Notes: generated from the letters alone by a model not told the origin. Counted from the stretch's first letter, positions 1-8,978 are shown. The stretch: DNA of 55,279 bases from UBA1014 sp964344035 (GCA_964344035.1 CAYFLK010000018.1:1-55279); one strand, 5' to 3'. Numbers and translations: made by a program.

Positions 1-114
1 TTACAGTTTAGTACCGTTAGGAGGGGAAATCAACACTTAAGGAGAACAGAGCCTTAAAAAAACGAGACGTGTCAGTGGGAAGAGGCTTTTTCGGCGGGTG
101 GAGCGGGAGGGTTG

Positions 115-318
115 ATGAGAAAACCGGCTGAAAGGACCATGTTCGGTTCGGTGTCTTTCAGCACTATAACCGCGGGTATAGTCAAGAAAAAGGGGGGAGG
201 TCCGGATTGCGGGATTGTACGGTACGGACGATCGGTGGTAGGATTGATTGACGCCGCGGGCGTCCCGGCCGGGGCCCCGTGTTCAAGGCAACCTTTGACT
301 GGAGCAGCGGATGAATGA
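115..318 (+). CDS. Short ORF of unknown function, doubtful
   Basis: A 67-codon frame opens at an ATG behind a GGGAGG purine stretch and overlaps the following kinase gene by 8 nt. No full family is recognised. The middle (GIVRYGRSVVGLIDAAG) faintly resembles the N-terminal part of DUF1611-type proteins, where a similar stretch precedes a Val-Ile-Asp segment, but the frame stops soon after. It may be a remnant or a chance frame. Nothing else is visible in the first 310 bases. Confidence 0.15.
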   Translation: MRKPAERTMFGSVSFSTITAGIVKKKGGGPDCGIVRYGRSVVGLIDAAGVPAGAPCSRQPLTGAADE

Positions 319-2086
319 AACGGCGAAACACCGGAGTGGGGAGAGACCTACACCGCTGAGGGAATCCGCGGACGCTTTGTTGGCGGCAACTGGAGACATG
401 GCGCTGGTTTTTGACGGTGAAGGAAACTGCCTCGAATTACATGCCCCGGACGAGAGGCAATTTGCGCCAGTGCTCCGAAATGGGGCCCGGACTCCTGTTT
501 ATGAATGGCTGCCGGAGGAGGAAGCCGCGCGTGTGATGGAGGCCATCCGGTCTATTCTGGCCGGCAGGCGTGTCGAGCCGTTCCGGGTGAAACCGTGGTC
601 ACCTTCAGACGAACACTGGCATGAGTTCCGCTTCGTTCCCCATACTTCCGGCACGGCGCTCTGCGTTGTCCGCGATGTGACCGGTGAAATGGAACTGAAA
701 GACCAGGTCCGCCAGGCTCATACGCGATACCGGGCCATGTTCGACTTCATGCCGGACATGACCGCCATCACTGATTATGAGAGCCGCTTCCTGGAACAGC
801 GACACTCCGGCGACTGGAAACTGCCCGGGGGGAAGGACATTCTCGAACAGCGTTTACGGGAACAGCAGCAGCGTTTTCTGGCTATTTTCGAACACTCTCC
901 GCTACCCATTTACCTGCGTGCCGCTGATGGCCGTATTCTGCTTTCCAATCCAGCGATGCGGAATTTGCTCGGATATGGCCAGGAACTTGACGGAAAGGAC
1001 CTGAGGGACCTGGTTCCCGCACGGATGCTGAACAAACTGGAGGAACAGTTCAAACGGATGCAATCGAGAACGAAACCGCATTATTTTCAGGAAGCGGAAT
1101 TTCTCCACCGTGACGGAGGCATCATCCCTGTAGAGGCGAGCGCGAACACCATCGGCAACGATTCCTCCGCGGACACGACAGTGGTGGTGATCCTCCAGGA
1201 CTTGCGCCCGCGCAGACTTGCCGAAATGAACCTGCGCAAGAGCGAAGCGCGCTTCCGTGTCTTTGCCCAGGCCATCACCGTGCCGCTGATGATCACTCGC
1301 TTAAATGATGGAAAAATCCTCTACATCAATAAACTGATCCACCCCGCGCTGAAGATTGATCCCCAAACCCGTCCGCTGGTGGGAGAACTTGCGCCGAATT
1401 TTTATGCGCAAACCTCAGACCGCAAGTCGCTGCTCAGGGAGCTGCGCCAAAGCGGCAGGGTTTCTATGCGCGAACTTGAACTGGTGCGTCCGAACGGTGA
1501 ACATTTCTGGGTGCTCTTTTCCTCAGCGCTGATGGAATATGAAGGCGAGCAGGCGATCCTGTCAACCTATTTCGATGTCACCGAAAACAAACTGCTGCAG
1601 GAAGAACTGGCGCAGTCCCAGAAGATGACCACCCTCGGGCAGATGTCAGCCGGTGTTGCCCACGAAATCAATACTCCCTTGGCGACCATTATGCTCACCG
1701 CGAACCAGCTGCGCGAGTCGAAACAGGGCTTGCTTACGGGGGAGACAAAAAAAGAACTGCTCCTCATTGAAAACGAGGTTGATCGTATCTCCGGGATTGT
1801 CAAGCAACTGCTCGAATTCAGCCGCGCCGGTCCGGCGGATGATGTAAGCGTGATTGACCTCGCTTTGGTGGCGCAAAAGGCATTGAGTATGAGCTCGGCG
1901 CAGCTCAAGCAGCAAAGGATCAAGGTGAGATCCTGCTTTCCGGAACGTCCGCTGCCGGTGAAAGGGAATGCCGGGCGGCTGGAACAGGTTGTCATCAACT
2001 TGATCACCAACTCGCGTCACGTTCTTGAAAAGACGCCGCGCAAAAAAAAATTTAAATTCGGGTCAGCGCAAAGCGGGACCGCGTAA
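311..2086 (+). CDS. Multi-PAS sensor histidine kinase, N-terminal part (frameshifted)
   Basis: Senses a signal through PAS domains and autophosphorylates on histidine. Roughly three PAS-like segments lie at residues 20-145, 180-305 and 310-425. They are followed by the dimerisation/phosphoacceptor helix with H-box SAGVAHEINTP and an N-box-like NLITNSRHVLE. No transmembrane segment is evident, so the protein is probably cytoplasmic. The start has GGAG 9 nt upstream. The frame ends in an unrelated tail after residue 575. The missing ATPase half continues in the -1 frame immediately downstream; adding one A to the AAA at 2054-2056 would join the halves and also bypass the TAA at 2053. A programmed -1 slip on the A9 run would hit that TAA, so recoding is unlikely. 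No response regulator is adjacent. Confidence 0.75.
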   Translation: MNETAKHRSGERPTPLRESADALLAATGDMALVFDGEGNCLELHAPDERQFAPVLRNGARTPVYEWLPEEEAARVMEAIRSILAGRRVEPFRVKPWSPSDEHWHEFRFVPHTSGTALCVVRDVTGEMELKDQVRQAHTRYRAMFDFMPDMTAITDYESRFLEQRHSGDWKLPGGKDILEQRLREQQQRFLAIFEHSPLPIYLRAADGRILLSNPAMRNLLGYGQELDGKDLRDLVPARMLNKLEEQFKRMQSRTKPHYFQEAEFLHRDGGIIPVEASANTIGNDSSADTTVVVILQDLRPRRLAEMNLRKSEARFRVFAQAITVPLMITRLNDGKILYINKLIHPALKIDPQTRPLVGELAPNFYAQTSDRKSLLRELRQSGRVSMRELELVRPNGEHFWVLFSSALMEYEGEQAILSTYFDVTENKLLQEELAQSQKMTTLGQMSAGVAHEINTPLATIMLTANQLRESKQGLLTGETKKELLLIENEVDRISGIVKQLLEFSRAGPADDVSVIDLALVAQKALSMSSAQLKQQRIKVRSCFPERPLPVKGNAGRLEQVVINLITNSRHVLEKTPRKKKFKFGSAQSGTA

Positions 2087-2304
2087 TGCTGGAAGTGGAA
2101 GACTGCGGCCGCGGGGTAAAGGCGGAAGACGTGTCACGCGTTTTTGACCCCTTCTTCACTACCAAACCTCCATGTTCCGGAACCGGGCTTGGACTGTCAG
2201 TTAGCCACGGCATCATCGAATCCTTCCACGGACGTATCGAGTGCCACAGCGACGGACCCGGAAAAGGCGCGCTCTTCCGCGTCAGCCTCCCCCTCGCGAA
2301 TTAA
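2086..2304 (+). CDS. Histidine kinase ATP-binding (HATPase_c) half, displaced by the frameshift
   Basis: Carries the G1 box (VEDCGRGV), F box (DPFFTTK) and G2 box (GTGLGLSVSHGII) of a histidine-kinase ATPase domain, ending at the normal C-terminus. The ATG at 2092 and the frame opening near 2086 are internal to the original gene: the preceding in-frame codons read IRVSAKRDRV, typical of the strand before the G1 box. I infer this is the C-terminal part of the kinase starting at 311, not a separate gene. Alone it would be inactive. Confidence 0.7.
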   Translation: MLEVEDCGRGVKAEDVSRVFDPFFTTKPPCSGTGLGLSVSHGIIESFHGRIECHSDGPGKGALFRVSLPLAN

Positions 2305-2318
2305 ATGCGTGATTTAAC

Positions 2319-4292
2319 GTGCAGCCGATGAAGACAGGATGGCTTGGGATGCTGACAATTGCCGGGATACTCCTGGTTTCTATGCTGCACGGGGTCGTGT
2401 TCCCCGCTGAACCACCGCCTCCACTGCGGGTTGAATTCAGCGATGAAGACCCGCGTGGCGGTTGGCTTTCCGGGGACCTGAGCATCGCGGATCCGGACAA
2501 TTCCAGCCGCGCCGTAGAATATGAGCTGCAATGGGGAAACAACCCCCGCTCTCCGCTGGGGCAATACCGGCCGCTGGCGAAACTGCGGCGCAGCGCGTGG
2601 GAGGATTTTCGCATGGTGGTCAAATTCAGGAAGGTGCGCCTCCCGCCGGGCGCGACTCATTTTCTCTTCAATTCACTCGACGCGGATGGCGCAAGAATGG
2701 AGAGATTGAGCCTGCCGATCGTCGATCTAGGGGTCCCCGCGGGAAAAGCGAGGGGCCTGTTTTTCAGGCAGGAAAGACGGGAAGGAAACCGCGTGCGCGG
2801 AGAAGCCGTCATAACCCGCGCGTGGGAAGAACGCGACATTACACACTATGCGCTTTACTGGGGAACGGGTCCGGATACGGTCCTGCGCGCAAGCCCGATG
2901 GTTGCGCTGGCGCGGAAAAATTCGTGGTTCGGGGCCCTCGGGCAGGCCCTGTTAGCGCCATGGAAAACACCCCGCTACCGCGTACTGATTGATGCGATGC
3001 TGCCCGCGGAAGCGACCCACCTGCATGTTTTCACCCGCAACGCAGAAGGGCAGATGAGCGAGGGGCTTTCCTTTCCCCTTGAACAAAAAGAGCGTGCCCC
3101 CAATCACGAGGCCGACATCGTCTTTCACGCTCAATCCGCCGGACCCGGTATGCTTGCCGGGGAAGCACGGATCACACGCGCCGGAGACGAGTCCGGATTT
3201 TCTCATTACCTGCTTTTCTGGGGGCGGGACGCGAAAACCCGGTTGGAACGCTTGCCAACGATCGCCCAGTTCGAGGTCCGCCCTTTTCAGGACGGAATCG
3301 AGGATAAGGAACTGAAGGTCGAAACAAGCGGACCGATGGAGCAACTGTTGAACATCGTTCCACGAGCCGAACAAAAAAACCAACTCGTGTACCGCTTTCC
3401 GGACAAAACAGCGGTCCCGGAGGGTGCGTCGCACCTGCTTGTGTCCACCCAGCAGAAATACTGGTTTGAGGACAACACGGAACGCCGCATCGGCAGGGTT
3501 GTAGCATCGGCGCCATTGAAAAAAGATGCCCTCCTGGAAAGTGCTGTTTCCGGGACGGATGGCTTCGAATCACCTGCTTCGCCGGACGAGAAACCCAAGG
3601 GGGGCAAGACTCAACCGGAACAACCGTCTGCCGCGGGATGGCGGAGTTCCGAGTATCGCGGGTTGGGGCTTGGAATCACCTTTTCCGGATTGAACAGCCT
3701 CGCGCTGTATTACGATTACAACCCCGGGCGCGATACTCAATGGCGGATGCAGCTTGAACATACCGGACCGACGGTGGGGAACCTGTTCAAAACGCTCAGG
3801 CTGACTGAGGAAAGCAGCGATATGGGCAGCATCGCCAAAAGCGCGTCGGGGAACACACTCGAAATCGGCCGTACCCTGGGTTCACTGATCTGGCGGCGGT
3901 TTGTCGACCCTGAATGGATTTGGGGTCTCACCGGGGGGTTGTATATCGGGGCGGGGCTTGGTTTCGGTTACTCGACCCTGAACTATTCCGGCAGGGACTC
4001 CAGCGCGGATTCGGAAATTGGCGAGGGCGAGTCTTTCGTTTCCAGCGTCACCAATTACCGTCATGATGCGGAAGGTCGGGGCGTGTTTTTCGGGTTCGAA
4101 GCGGGATGGCAGGGGCATGAAAATTATATGTTTCACCTCTCGCTGCAACCTGCGTATTATGTCATGTACGAAGACGGTTACGATCAGAGCAAAGTGCCGC
4201 AAAACCCTAACCAGCGCAGCCTCACGAACGAACGCTGGGAACGCGCACGGAACTTGAACCGGATACTGGTGGGACTGGGTGTTTTCTTTTGA
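2319..4292 (+). CDS. Exported repeat protein with C-terminal beta-barrel-like domain, unknown function
   Basis: Not recognised as a named family. It starts at GTG 2319 or ATG 2328, with a signal peptide over about residues 5-30. Three divergent repeats of about 110 residues follow, each with a Tyr-rich turn (YELQWG, HYALYWG, HYLLFWG) and a later strand GATHFLF / EATHLHVF / GASHLLV. This pattern suggests tandem beta-sandwich domains. After a Pro/Lys-rich linker near residue 425, the last 220 residues alternate aromatic and polar residues, are Gly-rich, and end in Phe (LVGLGVFF), as expected of an outer-membrane barrel recognised by the BAM machinery. The next exported gene follows closely and shares the strand, suggesting one operon running to mreB. 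Localisation is inferred from sequence pattern only. Confidence 0.7.
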   Translation: MQPMKTGWLGMLTIAGILLVSMLHGVVFPAEPPPPLRVEFSDEDPRGGWLSGDLSIADPDNSSRAVEYELQWGNNPRSPLGQYRPLAKLRRSAWEDFRMVVKFRKVRLPPGATHFLFNSLDADGARMERLSLPIVDLGVPAGKARGLFFRQERREGNRVRGEAVITRAWEERDITHYALYWGTGPDTVLRASPMVALARKNSWFGALGQALLAPWKTPRYRVLIDAMLPAEATHLHVFTRNAEGQMSEGLSFPLEQKERAPNHEADIVFHAQSAGPGMLAGEARITRAGDESGFSHYLLFWGRDAKTRLERLPTIAQFEVRPFQDGIEDKELKVETSGPMEQLLNIVPRAEQKNQLVYRFPDKTAVPEGASHLLVSTQQKYWFEDNTERRIGRVVASAPLKKDALLESAVSGTDGFESPASPDEKPKGGKTQPEQPSAAGWRSSEYRGLGLGITFSGLNSLALYYDYNPGRDTQWRMQLEHTGPTVGNLFKTLRLTEESSDMGSIAKSASGNTLEIGRTLGSLIWRRFVDPEWIWGLTGGLYIGAGLGFGYSTLNYSGRDSSADSEIGEGESFVSSVTNYRHDAEGRGVFFGFEAGWQGHENYMFHLSLQPAYYVMYEDGYDQSKVPQNPNQRSLTNERWERARNLNRILVGLGVFF

Positions 4293-4308
4293 CCGCGCAT
4301 TGGAAGTG

Positions 4309-4785
4309 ATGCACATGCATTTCGATTTACCGACTATAAAGAACAGTAGGTGGTCTTTCCAGATCGGAATAGCGTGTTGTTTTGTCCTTTCTTTTCAGTC
4401 CACAGCCGCAGTGGCACAGGCCCCTTTTGACCCCGAGCGGGTCGCGCTGCGGATGGTATATGACCGGGGAGTGGAACACAAGCATCATCAGTGGATCGGG
4501 GAGAAAGTGCAGGACCGCTGGTATGACGGTGCGGCGCCGAAGATCTGCCACATCTGTGACAACGTTTACCGCTACCCCGTTGACAACGGCTCGATTGTCA
4601 CCAGAGGCCTGCGCAACCTGATCAACCGCAAGCAAATCGCGCAGGTCCTCGAGGTCGACAATTTCCTCACCGTAATCGTGCGCAAGAACGGGGAACGCTT
4701 CCGGATTGAAAGCTATAAATATGACCTTGAACAGGAAGCGCCTCGGGCCACGCAGGTGCTGGAGTGGTCCGAACCATGGTTTTAG
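4309..4785 (+). CDS. Small exported protein with Cys-x-x-Cys motif, unknown function
   Basis: The frame is open from 4279, but the ATG at 4309 avoids overlap with the upstream gene and leaves a signal peptide ending at AVAQA (about residue 37). The mature part, about 120 residues, contains ICHICDN, a CHIC motif that could bind metal or form a disulfide, and a C-terminal region of alternating charged and hydrophobic residues (QVLEVDNFLTVIVRKNGERF). No family is recognised. It sits 17 nt after the barrel protein and ends just before the repeat protein at 4787, so all three are probably co-transcribed and act together in the periplasm or envelope. Confidence 0.6.
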   Translation: MHMHFDLPTIKNSRWSFQIGIACCFVLSFQSTAAVAQAPFDPERVALRMVYDRGVEHKHHQWIGEKVQDRWYDGAAPKICHICDNVYRYPVDNGSIVTRGLRNLINRKQIAQVLEVDNFLTVIVRKNGERFRIESYKYDLEQEAPRATQVLEWSEPWF

Positions 4786-4786
4786 C

Positions 4787-6205
4787 ATGAACCGACGTTT
4801 TTTTAGGTTGCCCCTTTTGGGCCTGGTACTTCTTTGGCACCTCGCGGCAGTTCCGGTTTTTGCGCAGCAAAACTCAGAGACGGTTACGACGGTGGTGCTG
4901 GACAGCGCGCCGAAGAAGCTTTATTCCGAACTGTATTCCGATTTAAGCGGGAACCGGTTTCTGGTCGAAATATACGAGGAACCTCAGGAGGGGGAAAACC
5001 TGGTGCACTTCCGTGCGTTCAAAAACGGAAGCTTGCTGGCGCGTAAATCGCAGGCGCTCGCCGATTCACACAACTTCACTTTCTACATCGACGAAAGTCA
5101 GGAGCGCCTGATGCGCCCGGATGTGCGCGAACTGCTGGTTAAGGCGCTGCGCCGCTTGCTCGAGGAATCAGATGAAAAACAAAAAAAAATGTTGGTCGAA
5201 CTGTTCAACGATGAAGGCTTGGCGCGCAACATTTCCAGGAACTTGACCCAGCCTCACGCGGATGTGGATGAAGAGCAGCTGGCCGAACTGCTTTCCGGAC
5301 GGATCAGGCCGTCTCCGGCGGTGGTTGACGACGAACGGCTGGCCGAACGGCTTTCACGTAGGATCACCCAGCCTCCGGTGGAACTGGACGAGGAGAAGCT
5401 GGAAGACGTGATGGTCTCTGTGCTCACCCAAGAGGATGTGGCGGAAAAGATATCGCACCGCAACAAACCCGCACCGGCAATCGTGGATGTAGATCAACTG
5501 GCCGAGCAGCTCAGCGGGCGGATTGAAGCGGTGGTTGATGACGAGGCGCTGGCCGAGCAGCTTTCCGAAAAAGTAAAACCGGTGATTGACGACGAACGGC
5601 TGGCGGAAAGCTTGAGCGGAAAAATTAAACCGGTTGTTGACGATGAAGCGCTTGCGGAGAGATTGTCCAGCAAGGTCAAGCCCGTGGTTGACGATGAAGC
5701 GCTGGCGGCCAGACTCACGGAACAGGTCAAACCGGTTGTTGACGATGAAAAACTGGCCGAGCGGCTTTCCCTGCAAGTCAAACCGGTGGTGGATGAAGCC
5801 GCGCTGGCCCGCAGCATTTCCGGTAAAATCCAGCCATCCCCGGTGCGACTGAACGAAGACGCCCTCGCCGCAAAGCTGGCGCTGCGCCTGACGCAGCGGG
5901 AAAAACTGGCTGCGGCAAAAATCCCCAAGTACGCGGAACTGATCAAACAGGTCGAAGAGGCAAACAAGGAGAAGGATTACGCGAAAACCATCGTCCTGCT
6001 CGATGAAGACATTGCCCGACGGACCCCGGATGAGCAACAGCAAGTGCTTAAGATTTCCGGTTTGATGTCCGTCCTCGTGGCTTCCAAAAAACTGAAAACC
6101 GCGCTTTCCACCATCAGGGACTACGATCTTCCGGAAGACAAAACCCTGGAACTGATTTCAAAATCACTGGAAAAATGGATCCAGGAAAACCTGGTCGTGG
6201 AGTAG
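4787..6205 (+). CDS. Periplasmic protein with tandem 17-residue repeats, unknown function
   Basis: The start is set at ATG 4787, which begins a clear signal peptide (MNRRFFRLPLLGLVLLW, cleavage after VFAQQ) right after the previous stop; an upstream open frame from 4706 would overlap that gene. Residues 30-140 form an unrecognised N-terminal domain. Residues 157-370 hold about eleven copies of a repeat of consensus VVDDEALAERLSSKVKP, mostly 17 residues and strongly amphipathic, suggesting a long helical or coiled rod. The C-terminal 90 residues look TPR-like (YAELIKQVEEANKEKDYAKT). The central copies are nearly identical at DNA level, so copy number may vary between strains. Lies 162 nt upstream of mreB. 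Confidence 0.65.
   Translation: MNRRFFRLPLLGLVLLWHLAAVPVFAQQNSETVTTVVLDSAPKKLYSELYSDLSGNRFLVEIYEEPQEGENLVHFRAFKNGSLLARKSQALADSHNFTFYIDESQERLMRPDVRELLVKALRRLLEESDEKQKKMLVELFNDEGLARNISRNLTQPHADVDEEQLAELLSGRIRPSPAVVDDERLAERLSRRITQPPVELDEEKLEDVMVSVLTQEDVAEKISHRNKPAPAIVDVDQLAEQLSGRIEAVVDDEALAEQLSEKVKPVIDDERLAESLSGKIKPVVDDEALAERLSSKVKPVVDDEALAARLTEQVKPVVDDEKLAERLSLQVKPVVDEAALARSISGKIQPSPVRLNEDALAAKLALRLTQREKLAAAKIPKYAELIKQVEEANKEKDYAKTIVLLDEDIARRTPDEQQQVLKISGLMSVLVASKKLKTALSTIRDYDLPEDKTLELISKSLEKWIQENLVVE
5254..5895 (+). repeat. Intragenic 51-bp tandem repeats
   Basis: Coding repeats of the 17-residue unit in the exported protein above. The units between 5530 and 5790 are the most regular, each beginning at a GTTGATGAC-like start (Val-Asp-Asp) and ending at AAACCG (Lys-Pro). 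Outer copies are longer, carry a Ser-Pro or Gln-Pro-Pro insertion, and are more diverged. The pattern suggests expansion from the centre. Confidence 0.7.
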
Positions 6206-6367
6206 CGCGGTCCAGACTCCCCTTTTCATTATCGACCCAGCCAGCAAATTGATTAACCCGCACCCCACTTACGGGTAAAGACAGCGGGGTGAGCTTCAAA
6301 AAAGACTTGCTCAATTACAGGGGAGAAAGCATGGTTATCTGTTGTCAAAATTGAACCGATAAATACT

Positions 6368-7408
6368 ATGTTTAAAAAAGTTACTGGCTTTTTCGCCCAG
6401 GACATGGCCATTGATCTGGGTACGGCCAACACCCTGGTTTTCATGAAGTCTCATGGGATTGTCATCCGCGAACCTTCAGTGGTCGCGGTGCAGAAGGATT
6501 ACCGCGGAAATTTCGAAGTGCTGGCGGTTGGAGAGGAAGCCAAGCGGATGCTCGGACGCACCCCGGGTTCGATCACCGCTATCCGCCCGATGAAGGACGG
6601 AGTGATCTCCGATTTTGATGTTACCCAGGAAATGCTGCGCTATTTCATCCGCCAGACTCAGCGCAGGTTTTCTTTCTTTCGTTTCAAACCAAGAATAATC
6701 ATTGCGGTCCCATCCGGGATCACCCAGGTGGAACGCCGGGCAGTGAAGGAAGCCGCGCAGTCAGCCGGCGCCCGCGAAGTGTTTCTGATCGAGGAACCGA
6801 TGGCCGCCGCGGTCGGAGCGGGGCTGCCGGTCACTGAAGCGAGCGGAAGCATGATCGTTGATATCGGCGGCGGGACGACCGAAGTCGCGGTGATTTCACT
6901 GGCCGGGATCGTGTACAGCGATTCCGCGCGTATTGGCGGGGACCGGATGGATGACACGATAATTCAGTTCATCAAGCAAAAATACAACATGCTCATCGGC
7001 GAGCGTACCGCGGAGGAAATCAAGATCAATATCGGGTCTGCCTTCATCCAGGGGGAAACCCGATCCCACGAAGTGCGCGGAAGGGACCTGGTGACAGGCA
7101 TTCCCAAAACACTGATCCTCAGTGAGGAAGAGGTGATGGAGGCGCTCAGCGATGTAACCGCGCAGATAATAAAAACCGTCCGCAACGCGCTGGAATCGAC
7201 CCCGCCGGAACTGGCCGCTGACATCGTCGATCACGGAATCGTGCTTGCGGGGGGAGGGTCCCTGCTTTCAGGGCTGGATGAGCTGCTGCGGAACCAGGTC
7301 GGGCTGCCGGTGTTTCACGCGGATGACCCTCTCACCTGTGTTGCCGAAGGGACCGGCAAGGTGTTGGATGAAATAAACCTGCTTTCCACCATTGAACTGG
7401 ATTCGTGA
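6368..7408 (+). CDS. mreB: Rod-shape-determining actin homologue MreB
   Basis: Bacterial actin that organises lateral peptidoglycan synthesis beneath the inner membrane. The 346 residues match the family length. Visible motifs are phosphate 1 (AIDLGTANTLVF), phosphate 2 (VDIGGGTTEVAVIS) and the adenosine motif (GIVLAGGGSLLSGL). The N-terminal MFKKVTGFF can form the amphipathic membrane helix seen in many MreBs. The ATG lacks an obvious Shine-Dalgarno sequence. mreC and mreD, which usually follow, are absent; the next gene is on the other strand. The upstream neighbours are three exported proteins of unknown function, an unusual context suggesting a link to cell envelope shape. Confidence 0.93.
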   Translation: MFKKVTGFFAQDMAIDLGTANTLVFMKSHGIVIREPSVVAVQKDYRGNFEVLAVGEEAKRMLGRTPGSITAIRPMKDGVISDFDVTQEMLRYFIRQTQRRFSFFRFKPRIIIAVPSGITQVERRAVKEAAQSAGAREVFLIEEPMAAAVGAGLPVTEASGSMIVDIGGGTTEVAVISLAGIVYSDSARIGGDRMDDTIIQFIKQKYNMLIGERTAEEIKINIGSAFIQGETRSHEVRGRDLVTGIPKTLILSEEEVMEALSDVTAQIIKTVRNALESTPPELAADIVDHGIVLAGGGSLLSGLDELLRNQVGLPVFHADDPLTCVAEGTGKVLDEINLLSTIELDS

Positions 7409-7456
7409 CAGTCTCGGCACATCCGCCAATTTCTGCACGAATTACAAATAATGTTG

Positions 7457-7473
7457 CCCCGGATTTCCCGGGG
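7457..7473. terminator. Short GC hairpin between convergent genes
   Basis: CCCCGG and CCGGGG pair around a five-base loop (ATTTC) in the gap between mreB and the convergent glutathione synthetase gene. No clear T-run follows on either strand, so terminator function is only suggested by position. Confidence 0.25.
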
Positions 7474-7486
7474 ATCATTCCCGTGC

Positions 7487-8857
7487 TTAATCCGTAAGCG
7501 CGAGCGAGTTGAGGCACGCGTATCCCGCGCAGACCCCGCCTTCATCCACCTCAGCCGACTTGGTGCGGACCAGGTATCCGCAATCATCGTTTCGGAGCAG
7601 CGTTCCGTGTTCGGCGAGGGCAATCCCGAAGCGGCCGATTTCGCTGACGCATTCGAGGGTTTCAGACTGACCGTCGACGACCAGCGTCGCGGTGTGTGTT
7701 TTCGGCAGAATCCGTTCCATCAGCACGTAATTTCCCCACTCCGCTTCCGGCATGGTGGAGAGGATGTCCGGGATTTCTCCGCCGAAATGATTGTTACCCC
7801 CACCCTCCCGCTGAGGTTTGAGGACAAATCCTTCCGGATGCCTGGACGCCCAATCCTTCGCGGACATCGGGCCTTCCGGGGTATTCAACTGCTGGTGTAG
7901 GGAGTGCATCCCGGCAAATGTGGAGGACATCCCCCCCGCGTGTGCGGAGGGCGCGTAGCGGTTGAGATTTCGAGGGACGGTTAACGCCAGCTGCACTTTC
8001 TTCATCCCCGCCAGCTGCATCCAGAGGTCCGGGCATTGAATCGTTGAGGATGCTTCAATCAGGCCCCGGCCCCTGATCGCCTCCGCGGAAAGGAAATCAT
8101 CCGGAGTATAGCCCGCGCGGTAGTAGGTCAGCGAAACAGTCCGGGACCCGAAGCGCAGGTGTCCTTCGCGCATTTTTCCCTGCTCACCGATTTCCGGCAG
8201 CGTTTTGCGCAGGGTTTCAATGCCGTGCCGTTCCCACAGCGGCTGCGCAAGGCCGAGCTGGTCGAAACGGTTCGATTCTTCCGGCTGCACAACCATCAGC
8301 ATGCACCCCGGAGGAGTTCCATAACAACGGATCGCTTCCGCCATTGCATCCACAACCGGGATCAGCGGTTCGTTTGGGACCAGGCGTTTGAGCGTGTCTT
8401 CGTCGTTGCGGAAAACCATGCGGTGCGTGCGGAGCAGCCGGTCCATCAAAAATGGGAAGCTCGAGGAAATCGTGTTCAGCTCAACCTGCCTCAACCGCGA
8501 GGGTTCCGGCTTGGTCGGTGCAACAAAGAAATCGTTGCGCTGAATCAGCAGCTGCAGCGGCTGTGTCTCTTCGGCGACCTGAAAATCGAAGAGCATGCGC
8601 AGGAACGGATCGGTTTGTGTGAGCGGTTCCAGCACCGCGCGCAGTATATCGCGGTCACGTGAAACACGGATCATCATTTCGCTGAACGGCGCTGTCAGCT
8701 CCTCCATTACACTCAGCGCGTCCGCGGCAACCGGGCAGGGGGTAAGCGAAAACGGGGCGTGGGTCAGACGTCCCGCGGGGTGCATCTTCAGTATTCCGTT
8801 CAATGCCGCCCAGTCCAGGGCTTCACTCAGGGGAGCGTATTGCGCTTGAGTTTGCAT
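7487..8857 (-). CDS. Eukaryotic-type glutathione synthetase
   Basis: ATP-grasp ligase joining gamma-glutamylcysteine and glycine to give glutathione. The 456 residues resemble the homodimeric eukaryotic family (about 470 residues) rather than bacterial GshB (about 315). Visible marks are the substrate-binding VELNTISSSFPFL and the glycine-rich ATP loop FVLKPQREGGGNNHFGGEI, the most diagnostic motif, followed by the metal and ATP strand YVLMERILP. The chosen ATG has AGGA about 8 nt upstream. No glutamate-cysteine ligase is nearby. The eukaryotic type is known in scattered bacteria, so transfer is possible but not shown here. Divergent from the tRNA pair. Confidence 0.85.
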   Translation of the reverse strand: MQTQAQYAPLSEALDWAALNGILKMHPAGRLTHAPFSLTPCPVAADALSVMEELTAPFSEMMIRVSRDRDILRAVLEPLTQTDPFLRMLFDFQVAEETQPLQLLIQRNDFFVAPTKPEPSRLRQVELNTISSSFPFLMDRLLRTHRMVFRNDEDTLKRLVPNEPLIPVVDAMAEAIRCYGTPPGCMLMVVQPEESNRFDQLGLAQPLWERHGIETLRKTLPEIGEQGKMREGHLRFGSRTVSLTYYRAGYTPDDFLSAEAIRGRGLIEASSTIQCPDLWMQLAGMKKVQLALTVPRNLNRYAPSAHAGGMSSTFAGMHSLHQQLNTPEGPMSAKDWASRHPEGFVLKPQREGGGNNHFGGEIPDILSTMPEAEWGNYVLMERILPKTHTATLVVDGQSETLECVSEIGRFGIALAEHGTLLRNDDCGYLVRTKSAEVDEGGVCAGYACLNSLALTD

Positions 8858-8884
8858 GCATGTTCCTATAAATATAGGGATGAT

Positions 8885-8955
8885 GGCGACGTGGCCGAGC
8901 GGTTAGGCAGAGGTCTGCAAAACCTTGTACAGCGGTTCGAATCCGCTCGTCGCCT
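8885..8955 (+). tRNA. tRNA-Cys (anticodon GCA)
   Basis: Cloverleaf drawn by eye: acceptor GGCGACG pairs with CGTCGCC, anticodon stem GAGGT/ACCTT closes loop CTGCAAA (anticodon GCA), the T-loop is TTCGAAT, and the discriminator is U, the cysteine identity base. The CCA end is not encoded. Confidence 0.95.
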
Positions 8956-8978
8956 CTATTCATTCCTCCCTCCTTCCC

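Noticed and set aside
2030..2060. Programmed -1 frameshift at the A9 run in the histidine kinase
   Set aside because: A slip on the A-run enters a frame with TAA at 2053, giving no product with the ATPase domain.
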